Shown: positions 14,996-21,688 of the stretch, in pieces
Layout of the letters: each line of letters starts with the position of its first letter
Position numbering within the stretch: the first letter of the stretch is position 1
Assembly: GCA_020427155.1 (NCBI GenBank)
Contig: JAGQOW010000047.1
Coordinates: 1-32,995 of the forward strand
Reading direction: 5' to 3'
DNA length: 32,995 nucleotides
DNA from: Planctomycetales bacterium
Lineage (GTDB): Bacteria > Planctomycetota > Planctomycetia > Pirellulales > Lacipirellulaceae
Position numbers and translations under genes: made by a program
Notes under the pieces: generated by a model
The model's database searches: none
What the model was told of the DNA's origin: nothing
The model's input: the letters and a program-made list of their open reading frames with translations, nothing else

Positions 14996-16093
14996 ATGAC
15001 CACCCCTGAACGACATTCACGGCGAGCCTTTCTTCAAGGGCGCGCAGCTGCCCGTGCGCTGGCCGATAAGACGCAAGAGTTGGTCGATGCGGCCACAGCA
15101 CGGATGGAACTGGCGATTCCCTCTTGCTCGGAACTGCATATTCACGCCAGTCGCCGGGCCATGGCATGCGAATTTGCCGTTCAGTTCCATGCGTCTGAGG
15201 AGGGGCACTCGGACGAAATCATGGAAGCGTTCGACTTGATCGAGTCGCTTGAAGCTCGAATGACGGTCTACCGCGATCAAAGCGAGGTGATCGAGATCAA
15301 TCAACGGGCAGCCAAGGGTCCTGTCGTGGTGGAGGCCAGCTTGTTCTCGTTGCTCGCGCTGGCTGGCAAGCTCTATCAGCAAACCAATGGCGCGTTTGAT
15401 ATTACCAGTAGCCCGCTTTCCAGGGTCTGGGGATTCTTGCACCGCAAAGGCCGAGTCCCTGATGAGGAAGAAATCGCGGAAGCCCTTGCTTATGTGGGAT
15501 TCGATAGATTAAGGCTCGATGCAATCGACCAATCAGTCTTTTTCCTTAAGCCAGGGATGGAGATTAATCTTAATTCGATCGGCAAGGGTTATGCGCTCGA
15601 TCAGGTTGCTGCCTGGTTGAAAGAATGCGGTCTGACCGACTACCTCTGGCACGGCGGCAGCAGCAGCGTGTTGGCTCGTGGGCAGAATCGGGCCGATCCG
15701 AGACGTGCCTGGACGCTGGGCCTGCGGAATCCGCTCGATCCTGGACGCCGCCTGGCAGAGTTCCATTTGCGAGACCAATCGCTAGGAACGGCAGGCGGAG
15801 CGACTCAATTCTTCGAATTTGAAGGGAAACGTTACAGTCACCTGCTCGACCCACGTACGGGTTGGCCTGCCGAAGGCGTGTATACGTCGACCGTGATTGC
15901 CCCGACGGCTGCCGAAGCCGACGCACTGGCCACGGCGTTTTATGTGATGGGTGTCGAAGAAGCAGCCCAATACTGTGCGAAACACCCGGAAATCGGAGCC
16001 GTGCTTGTATGCCCTGCCGACGAGCCCTCAGAGGTTGCGGTCCATGCCTATGGGCTCGAGGCTGAGGATTGGACGCTACTTGTCGCGACCTGA
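14996..16093 (+). CDS. apbE: ApbE-type FAD:protein FMN transferase
   Basis: This 365-residue protein has the ApbE family features: RRAMACEFAVQF near the start, GAFDITSSPLSRVW, INLNSIGKGYALDQVA (the flavin-binding KGYAVD-type motif), GGSSSVLARG, and the C-terminal SHLLDPRTGWPA (HxxDPxTG). ApbE transfers FMN from FAD to a Thr or Ser of target proteins, typically Rnf/Nqr subunits and other exported flavoproteins, using Mg2+. The N-terminus HSRRAFLQGRAA has a twin-arginine-like SRRxFL motif but no hydrophobic stretch follows, so export is doubtful. No flavinylation target is next to it. It lies divergent from the phosphohexomutase gene. Confidence 0.93.
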   Translation: MTTPERHSRRAFLQGRAAARALADKTQELVDAATARMELAIPSCSELHIHASRRAMACEFAVQFHASEEGHSDEIMEAFDLIESLEARMTVYRDQSEVIEINQRAAKGPVVVEASLFSLLALAGKLYQQTNGAFDITSSPLSRVWGFLHRKGRVPDEEEIAEALAYVGFDRLRLDAIDQSVFFLKPGMEINLNSIGKGYALDQVAAWLKECGLTDYLWHGGSSSVLARGQNRADPRRAWTLGLRNPLDPGRRLAEFHLRDQSLGTAGGATQFFEFEGKRYSHLLDPRTGWPAEGVYTSTVIAPTAAEADALATAFYVMGVEEAAQYCAKHPEIGAVLVCPADEPSEVAVHAYGLEAEDWTLLVAT

Positions 16094-16249
16094 AACAGCA
16101 AGCACATCGAACGAGGGTGTGGTCGCGGGCTTTCATGATCTCCGGTAGAATGGCGGTAAGCTTGCCAGCAACCGATACTACAGAACAGCGGCCCAGCGGC
16201 GCCCGGTTCTGCAACAACCTACGATCTCTATTGGCGGCGACGGATTACA

Positions 16250-16921
16250 GTGGACTTCTTACTTCAGCACGGTGGCTATCTGGGAATCATCATCTTCCTA
16301 GTGCTAACCGGATGTGGGCTTCCCATCCCTGAAGAGGTTCCAATTGTTCTGGCTGGCGTTTTTAGCGCACAAGGTCGCCTGGATCCCCAGCTGGCCTTCT
16401 CGGCCTGCCTGTTTGGCGCTTTGCTGGGGGATAGCGTGATGTATGCCATTGGCTACCACTTTGGTCACGGATTGGTGGCAGCGCATCCCAAGTTTGGCAA
16501 ATTCGTGGGAGCCCAGCGCGAGGAATATTTCGAACAGGCGATCCAGCGTCACGGTTTCAAAGTAATGCTCTTAGCTCGGTTCATGGTCGGAATTCGCGGC
16601 CCTGTCTATCTGGCGGCTGGTGTGGTACGAATGCCATTTCGGCGTTTTCTGTTGTGGGACATGGTCTGTGCGACTCTGGTCGTCGGCACTTTTTTTGGTC
16701 TTTCTTATGCCTACGGAGAGCAGATTACCGATCTCATTCGCGATGCAGAGATGAAGCTCACGCTGATCGTCCTTGCCGTACTCGGTTTTGCGACGCTCTG
16801 GTGGCTCAGAAGGCGACGCCAGAGACTGCTCGACAAGACAATGGAGCAGTGCAAGCGCGAGCAGCAGCAAGAAGGACAGCAGATTGATTCCGGCGATCTA
16901 TCTTCGGAAGACGTTGCCTAA
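16250..16921 (+). CDS. DedA family membrane protein
   Basis: This 223-residue integral membrane protein begins at a GTG (16250) and shows the DedA (SNARE-associated/VTT) pattern: a first segment with GCGLPIPEEVPIVLAG, the reentrant-loop region LGDSVMYAIGYHFGHG, ending in ARFMVGIRGPVYLAAGVVRMPFRRF, and at least two further hydrophobic segments towards the C-terminus. The G-x-R-x-P-V/x-x-x-A-G motif is the family hallmark. DedA proteins act in the inner membrane as undecaprenyl-phosphate or phospholipid transporters. The tail is charged and Gln-rich (KREQQQEGQQ). The TAA stop overlaps the TAG of the convergent DUF1598 gene by 4 bp. Confidence 0.9.
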   Translation: MDFLLQHGGYLGIIIFLVLTGCGLPIPEEVPIVLAGVFSAQGRLDPQLAFSACLFGALLGDSVMYAIGYHFGHGLVAAHPKFGKFVGAQREEYFEQAIQRHGFKVMLLARFMVGIRGPVYLAAGVVRMPFRRFLLWDMVCATLVVGTFFGLSYAYGEQITDLIRDAEMKLTLIVLAVLGFATLWWLRRRRQRLLDKTMEQCKREQQQEGQQIDSGDLSSEDVA

Positions 16922-18513
16922 TCCCACCACCAAGACTGGGCGGATTGTTCGACTGTAGATTGCATCTTTCGTCTAACGCCAGCAGATTCTTCCGAAGTCT
17001 TCGAGACGCGGACTTCCAGTGCCTTGTCTGGGTCCAGCCAGACGCCTCCGCTAATGCCGGCTACGATATGTTTGCTGCTTATCACGCGATGGTTGACAAC
17101 CGTGTCGACCTCAACGGGAACACGTTCTGAAGGCAATGCCAACCGATTGGCATCGGCAAAAAGCGTCGGCAGCCAACCTACACGCTCAGTGAGTCCTTCT
17201 TGCTGGACGATGGCCAGTGCCATGGCTAGATCAAACACGTTTCGCAGTTCGGCATAAAGCGGGTAACGACGGCATATCTGCGGGTATTCGGAAGTGAAAG
17301 TGGAGGCAAACTGACGGTTCAAGGCTTCGGAGCGTCCGGTCGCCACGCGACGACCGTGAGCCGCCAGCAGTTCGTTTTCGCTAAGTACCTCGACGCCCGG
17401 TCCGAGCAGCTGGAACAAGGTGCGATCCTGGTCGGTTGTGACAGGATCGTATTTCATCGAGAACCACCAGCGCAGGACGGCCATCGGAGGAGGGGCGCCA
17501 TCGGCTGTCAGCTCAACGGTGTCGAGGTAGCTGACGACCCCATCGACGGGTTCGGCAAGGCCCATGCCAATGAGCTTCATGTGGTAGTCTGCCACGAGCA
17601 GCACTCGCGCCACGTGAGAGTCTGCCGCCATGCCAAAAAACTCGACATCCTGCTTGCCCAGGCAATGGCGCAATCCGTCGATCCATGCAGAACGCTGCCC
17701 CGCGTCGATCGGCTTGAGATTGCTCGCTTGGACGTAGGCCTGTGTCTTGGCCAGGCCTGCCTGTCGCGGAGAAATAGAACAGCCAAAGGCGGCTTCGGGG
17801 TAGGTGTGGCGACGACGCCAGAGCATGAGCAGATCGTCGAGCCGCAGCACAGGGTACCCGGTTTCTGTGCTCACGATCCGACCATCGGGTCCCACCTGCC
17901 AATCACCCGCGGGCCCCGCGATTACCAGGTCTGCCGTTTCAGGGTAAACCATTACATACTGCAATCGCTGCAGCCCGGCGAGGGTGAGCATTTCGGGCGG
18001 CAGTGGCAGGTGTTGCTGCTGACGACGAGCGATGGCCGACTCGAGCTTGTTAAGCGACACAAATCGTAGTGAAGAGCCCTGACGGGCGCGATCGCTACCC
18101 TCTGGCGTCGAGGGAATTCGAGGAAGTTTTCGAAGGGGAGTAGTGGCCGACTCGGCGAGAATCTCATAGCGCAGCGTACCCGTGGGGTCGGCATAGACGC
18201 CGTTGATATCGAACGGCGCAATCTCGCCCTCACCGGTGCCATTGTCTGCCCACGAGTCGGGCGCAACGGTTGACTGAATCAGATCGATGAGCGAGTCAAA
18301 ATCGGCCTGGGCGGCTCCTCCGTCGGAGGTAGCGGTGGTGCTGCCTGGCGAGTTGGGGCTTTGGCCAGATTGCTGGCCGCGGAGTGCTGGAGTAGCCAGG
18401 GCAACCGTCAGAGCCGCGAGCAAAAGCAATTGCCCCAGTAGAAAACGGGAACGAAGCAAGCAATTCGTGGAGTGCCGCCGATTAGGGGTACTCGAAACTG
18501 ATTCTTGGAACAT
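16918..18513 (-). CDS. Secreted DUF1598-type protein, planctomycete family
   Basis: This 531-residue protein has an N-terminal signal peptide (LLLGQLLLLAALTVALATPALRGQ) preceded by an unusually long Arg- and Ser-rich region, then a Ser/Thr/Gly-rich linker and a large globular part. Stretches such as RVLLVADYHMKLIGMGLAEPVDGVVSY and MAVLRWWFSMKYDPV match what I recall of DUF1598, a family known from planctomycetes without a function. The middle contains SLNKLESAIARRQQQHLPLP, a conserved entry to the domain. No catalytic motif is visible. Its stop overlaps the dedA stop by 4 bp. Family assignment is from memory of sequence patterns; function is unknown. Confidence 0.82.
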   Translation of the reverse strand: MFQESVSSTPNRRHSTNCLLRSRFLLGQLLLLAALTVALATPALRGQQSGQSPNSPGSTTATSDGGAAQADFDSLIDLIQSTVAPDSWADNGTGEGEIAPFDINGVYADPTGTLRYEILAESATTPLRKLPRIPSTPEGSDRARQGSSLRFVSLNKLESAIARRQQQHLPLPPEMLTLAGLQRLQYVMVYPETADLVIAGPAGDWQVGPDGRIVSTETGYPVLRLDDLLMLWRRRHTYPEAAFGCSISPRQAGLAKTQAYVQASNLKPIDAGQRSAWIDGLRHCLGKQDVEFFGMAADSHVARVLLVADYHMKLIGMGLAEPVDGVVSYLDTVELTADGAPPPMAVLRWWFSMKYDPVTTDQDRTLFQLLGPGVEVLSENELLAAHGRRVATGRSEALNRQFASTFTSEYPQICRRYPLYAELRNVFDLAMALAIVQQEGLTERVGWLPTLFADANRLALPSERVPVEVDTVVNHRVISSKHIVAGISGGVWLDPDKALEVRVSKTSEESAGVRRKMQSTVEQSAQSWWWD

Positions 18514-18707
18514 ATCTGCGCCTCACTCTGTTCCGCAAAAAAGAGGCTGCACTTTTTATCCAAGGTGCGCCGGCGGGAGTCCGTCGAACAATTGGCGGCA
18601 CTCGAACCAATCGGATTATCCCAGGGCCAGTAGCAATTGTCCAGCTGCGCAGCGTGCGACTGGACGAATGCGAGAAGAGATCACAGGACGTACAAGTAAC
18701 AACAAAA

Positions 18708-18742
18708 AAACGACCCCCTGTCAGATCGACAGGGGGTCGTTT
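18708..18742 (-). terminator. Strong intrinsic terminator of the Cys-rich protein gene
   Basis: A perfect 15-bp stem (aaacgaccccctgtc, 18708-18722, with gacagggggtcgttt, 18728-18742) encloses a 5-base loop. Read on the minus strand it ends in a run of seven T (complement of 18704-18710), as expected for a rho-independent terminator of the minus-strand gene whose stop is 50 bp upstream. The opposite strand has only a short T stretch. Confidence 0.92.
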
Positions 18743-18791
18743 CGCTTTTACTTCATAGGGCCGGAGCCCATACTTCCTGTTGCCAACTTAC

Positions 18792-19379
18792 TCAGCCAGC
18801 GCAACCGCAGCTTGGCTCGCAGCAGCTGTCGGCACATCCGCAGGAAGGCTCGCAGCAGCTATCGGCACAACCGCAGCAAGGCTCGCAGCAGCACTTGCGG
18901 GCAGCTCGCTTGGCGCGAAGCTTGGCAAGAAGACCACAACGCGGCTTCTTGCAGCAGCAAGGCTCGCAGCACGGTTCGCAGCAGCTGTCGGCACAACCGC
19001 AGGAAGGCTCGCAGCAGCTATCGGCACAACCGCAGCTTGGCTCGCAGCAGCTGTCGGCACATCCGCAAGAAGGCTCGCAGCAGCAGCTTGCTTTGCAGCA
19101 CTTACGTGCAGCACGACGGGCTTTCATCTTGGCCAAGAGGCCACAGCGGGGCTTGCAGCAGCAGGGCTCGCAGCAACAGTCGCTGGCGCAACCACAGCTT
19201 GGCTCGCAGCAGCTATCGGCACAACCGCAGCTTGGTTCACAACAGTCGCTCGCACATCCACAGCTGGGCTCACAGCCGCAGCCACCAAGCATGCCAAAGA
19301 ACGCATTGGCGTTCGAGGCGCTGCTCAGTGCGATAGCGACGCTCAATCCGATCGTCGACAGGAGAAGGTGATTTTTCAT
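18792..19379 (-). CDS. Exported cysteine-rich repeat protein
   Basis: The 195-residue product starts with a clear signal peptide (MKNHLLLSTIGLSVAIALSS, cleavage likely after ANA) preceded by a good Shine-Dalgarno (aaggag). The rest consists of a short repeated unit, C-E-P-S-C-G-C-A-(D/S)-(S/D)-C-C, interrupted twice by a basic spacer (PRCGLLAKxxAxRAARKCC). By count about 56 residues are cysteine, nearly a third of the protein. The spacer and repeats together form a longer unit repeated roughly every 70 to 80 residues. It is not a metallothionein of any class I recognise, and the regular Cys pairs suggest a heavily disulfide-linked or metal-binding surface or wall material, by analogy with Cys-rich structural proteins. 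A strong terminator follows. Function is inferred only. Confidence 0.9.
   Translation of the reverse strand: MKNHLLLSTIGLSVAIALSSASNANAFFGMLGGCGCEPSCGCASDCCEPSCGCADSCCEPSCGCASDCCCEPCCCKPRCGLLAKMKARRAARKCCKASCCCEPSCGCADSCCEPSCGCADSCCEPSCGCADSCCEPCCEPCCCKKPRCGLLAKLRAKRAARKCCCEPCCGCADSCCEPSCGCADSCCEPSCGCAG
18795..19280. repeat. Tandem DNA repeats encoding Cys-rich units
   Basis: Short near-identical units such as cggcacaaccgcaggaaggctcgcagcagctat-like blocks (about 36 bp, here paraphrased) recur around 18795-18890, 18960-19085 and 19150-19280 in the Cys-rich gene. The near-identity at DNA level, not only protein level, points to recent slippage or unequal recombination. Confidence 0.8.
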
Positions 19380-19858
19380 CGGGAGGGCTCCTTTTGAGGG
19401 GGGGAAACACTTACCGCTTTTTTCTAGCGACGTGTCTCGCTCGCACTTCTGTCTTGTTTTCTCTTAGTGCCGATGCGATTACTTAACGCGCTTCGCCAGA
19501 TGGTTGCGGCGAACTCTACTTTTGTTATCAAGGCTAATCGTCGACCCTTGCATCGGGGCTTGACAGGATTCGTGAAATTGATGATGCCACGGAGCTTCGC
19601 GAGTCCGGGTATCTTGTTCGTAGCGATTAGGAGGGCGTCCAGGAGATTCGACAATTCGGCAGGCGCCGAATGTGCCGATTCTCGCGGCAGCCGATCTGGG
19701 CAGCTGCTCGCTTCTGAGACAAAAAATCGGTCGTTGCGGCTACTGAAATACTCAACGATGTAAGCAAACTGCTATTCATCCCAATTTCGATTGTGGGCTA
19801 TCATTCTGAAGCGGCCTGCACAAACAAGAATCTGGCGAGGCCGCCTGGAGGGAAGGCC
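19380..19858. other. 479-bp intergenic region
   Basis: It separates the divergent Cys-rich gene and the Hpt gene. It contains a small perfect hairpin, attcggc (19654-19660) and gccgaat (19665-19671) with a 4-base loop, and a possible -10 box TATCAT at 19799-19804 before the Hpt gene without a good -35. The two longest open frames here (76 and 98 codons) show no signal or family pattern. A small RNA cannot be excluded. Confidence 0.5.
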
Positions 19859-20188
19859 ATGCGATCCGTTCATTCGACCAAATCTGTTCATTCCAACTTA
19901 AGCGGCGACCCCGACCTGGCTCAGCAGGTTGAGTTCTTTGTTAGTCGCTTGCCTCAACGCACCAAATCGCTTCGTAGGTATGCCAAGAAACAAGACTGGA
20001 AACTGTTGAGCAGGGCTGCTCACCAACTGCGGGGCTTTGGCCAGAGTTATGGATTCGAAGAATTGTCCCGGCAAGCAGCCAATCTGGAGGATGCATGCTG
20101 TGTAGCGGGGCAAGAGTTTCAAAGGCTTGAAGCGCTGGAAGAACTGCTTGCCACCTGCGATCAGCTCCGCGCCGGCGCACCCGAATAG
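19859..20188 (+). CDS. Orphan Hpt (histidine phosphotransfer) domain protein
   Basis: I use the ATG at 19859 because a strong Shine-Dalgarno (ggaggga) lies a few bases upstream; a start at 19793 would add 22 residues with no domain. The 109-residue product is an all-helical Hpt domain: AKKQDWKLLSRAAHQLRGFGQSYGFEELSRQAANLE, with the phospho-accepting His in AHQLRGFG (canonical AHxLKG). Hpt proteins relay phosphate between hybrid sensor kinases and response regulators in the cytoplasm. No kinase or regulator gene is next to it, so its partners are unlinked. A hairpin spans the stop codon. Confidence 0.87.
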   Translation: MRSVHSTKSVHSNLSGDPDLAQQVEFFVSRLPQRTKSLRRYAKKQDWKLLSRAAHQLRGFGQSYGFEELSRQAANLEDACCVAGQEFQRLEALEELLATCDQLRAGAPE

Positions 20189-20195
20189 GTGCGCC
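20174..20195. terminator. Hairpin across the Hpt stop codon
   Basis: ggcgcacc (20174-20181) and ggtgcgcc (20188-20195) form a perfect 8-bp stem with a 6-base loop that includes most of the TAG stop. No T-run follows, so it is a weak candidate for termination between the convergent Hpt and PGK-like genes. Confidence 0.4.
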
Positions 20196-20263
20196 CCCAC
20201 GTTAGGCCGCTGTCTTCCTAGAGTTGAGCAGACGCGGAGTTTCCGGCTTGAATCGCTGGGAAT

Positions 20264-21664
20264 TCAGACTCCCGCTGTGTTTTGACGAACTGCTGCTCGT
20301 AGGGCCGCCAAATAAGGGACCGGGTCTCCGCCCAGTGCATTGAGCACGGTACCACCGGCGGTGAACACATGGGTTACCCAAGCGGCATCGCCGTATTTCT
20401 CGAGCGCTTTGCCACCCTCGCCGCCGCCAACATAAACTTCGACCCCTGCTTCGGTCATCCGTTTGAGTTGAGCGACAAAGCGTTTCGTGCCTGCTTCGAA
20501 CCTAGGATCTTCGAACATGCCAAAGACGCCGTTATGGAAAGCAACTGCTCCCGCGTCTGCGCTGTCGATAAACGCTCCTACGCGTTGTTCGAACAATTCA
20601 CTCGTCTTGGGGCCAATGTCAAATTGCTGCTGGTCGGGCTGAAGTTCGTCAACGACCGAGCCGTCTTCGATCACATTGTCTACGGGCACAACAAACTCGA
20701 TTCCTTTGGCCCGCCCATCTTCGACCATGCACTTGGCCTGCTGAATCCGATCGGCCGGAATGTAGTAGGGTTTGTCGGCATGCGCGGGATCTTCGGCAAG
20801 CCCTAAGCAGCACGGTTTGCCGTCGAGTTCGCCAATCGCTTTCTTCAGTGCCATCGCCAGTGAACCGGCGGCAAGCACGTGGCGAATCGTGCCACGGCTA
20901 ATCATTTCTTCCAGGTCGTCGAGCTTGTCGATTTTAAGACCGCTGAATACCACAAGTTGGGTAGCCAGGCAGCGACGCATCGGACCGTCGAATTCACTGG
21001 CCTCATATTGCCCCATTGCCACGCGGTCCATTGCTGCAGGGACGATCGTGCTCGAGGCGTCCATGCTGCCTGCCGAGAGGGCCTCGTGGATGTAGACTCG
21101 AGCGATCTTCTCTGCAAATTCATTGGCAAATCTGGACAGACGTTCGGAGAGCTGAGGCAGGTCGGCTGAGGTGGCTTTCCAAAGGGCGCGCTCGACATCG
21201 TAGCGGCGCGTGTTTTCCAGCACCAAGACTGCGCCAGGTTGGGCCGCTGCGATTTGCTCGGCGACCTTGGTCGAGATCGTCATCGACTCTTCGTCGAGCC
21301 AGTCGGTTAGTAAGGGGACGTCACATTCCAGCAGTTCGCCCAGTCGCGCGGCAACTTTGTCCAGCGAACCTTCGGGCTTGCGGCCGATGTGACCGAAAAC
21401 GACCTGCTTCCAACCGCGCTGACGACCGTAGCTGAGCGTGTCGACCATGGAACGCAGGCGAATATCTCCTTCACCGATCTGAGCGCCTGGCTTGGCATCG
21501 ACGTCTCCGCGGACAGCAACGGCAGTGCCTTCGGGAACGTCGGACAAAGAATCAAGCCGGGGTACAGCTTCCAGGTAGTCGATAAGTTCCAGATCGGGAG
21601 CTGCGGCGCGGCCAGCGAGCAATGTTTCGCACCAAGTGCTGATTTGTTGTGGTGAGATGGTCAT
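20264..21664 (-). CDS. Divergent phosphoglycerate kinase homologue
   Basis: This 466-residue protein follows phosphoglycerate kinase along its length but is longer and altered at key points. Recognisable blocks are VRGDVDAKPG (Arg52, in place of RVDFNVP), FGHIGRKPEGS (in place of SHLGRP), VLENTRRY, VFSGLKIDKLDDL (Lys244, the region of the catalytic AKVxDK), FDIGPKT, AFHNGVFGMFE (in place of WNGPMGVFE), and VGGGEGGKALEKYG with FTAGGTVLNALGG (in place of GGGDSxAA and STGGGASLE). The nucleotide side is better conserved than the 3-phosphoglycerate side. It may be a kinase with another substrate or a paralogue alongside a normal pgk elsewhere. A good Shine-Dalgarno (aaggga) precedes the ATG, and the gene lies 24 bp after the lipoprotein gene in one operon. 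Confidence 0.83.
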   Translation of the reverse strand: MTISPQQISTWCETLLAGRAAAPDLELIDYLEAVPRLDSLSDVPEGTAVAVRGDVDAKPGAQIGEGDIRLRSMVDTLSYGRQRGWKQVVFGHIGRKPEGSLDKVAARLGELLECDVPLLTDWLDEESMTISTKVAEQIAAAQPGAVLVLENTRRYDVERALWKATSADLPQLSERLSRFANEFAEKIARVYIHEALSAGSMDASSTIVPAAMDRVAMGQYEASEFDGPMRRCLATQLVVFSGLKIDKLDDLEEMISRGTIRHVLAAGSLAMALKKAIGELDGKPCCLGLAEDPAHADKPYYIPADRIQQAKCMVEDGRAKGIEFVVPVDNVIEDGSVVDELQPDQQQFDIGPKTSELFEQRVGAFIDSADAGAVAFHNGVFGMFEDPRFEAGTKRFVAQLKRMTEAGVEVYVGGGEGGKALEKYGDAAWVTHVFTAGGTVLNALGGDPVPYLAALRAAVRQNTAGV

Positions 21665-21688
21665 CGTTGTTCCCTTTATCCGGAATTA

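Noticed and set aside
18795..19280. CRISPR-like array
   Set aside because: The repeats are in frame within a coding gene, spacing is irregular, and the intervening sequences are not unique spacers.
18287..19336. Long plus-strand open frame rich in Arg, Ser and His repeats
   Set aside because: It is the antisense shadow of the repetitive Cys-rich gene and the end of the DUF1598 gene; the minus strand has the signal peptide, ribosome site and terminator.
19424..19654. Minus-strand 76-codon open frame in the 479-bp gap
   Set aside because: No ribosome site, no family pattern, and composition like non-coding DNA.
19467..19763. Plus-strand 98-codon open frame in the same gap
   Set aside because: Basic, low-complexity translation without domain or signal features; overlaps the antisense frame.
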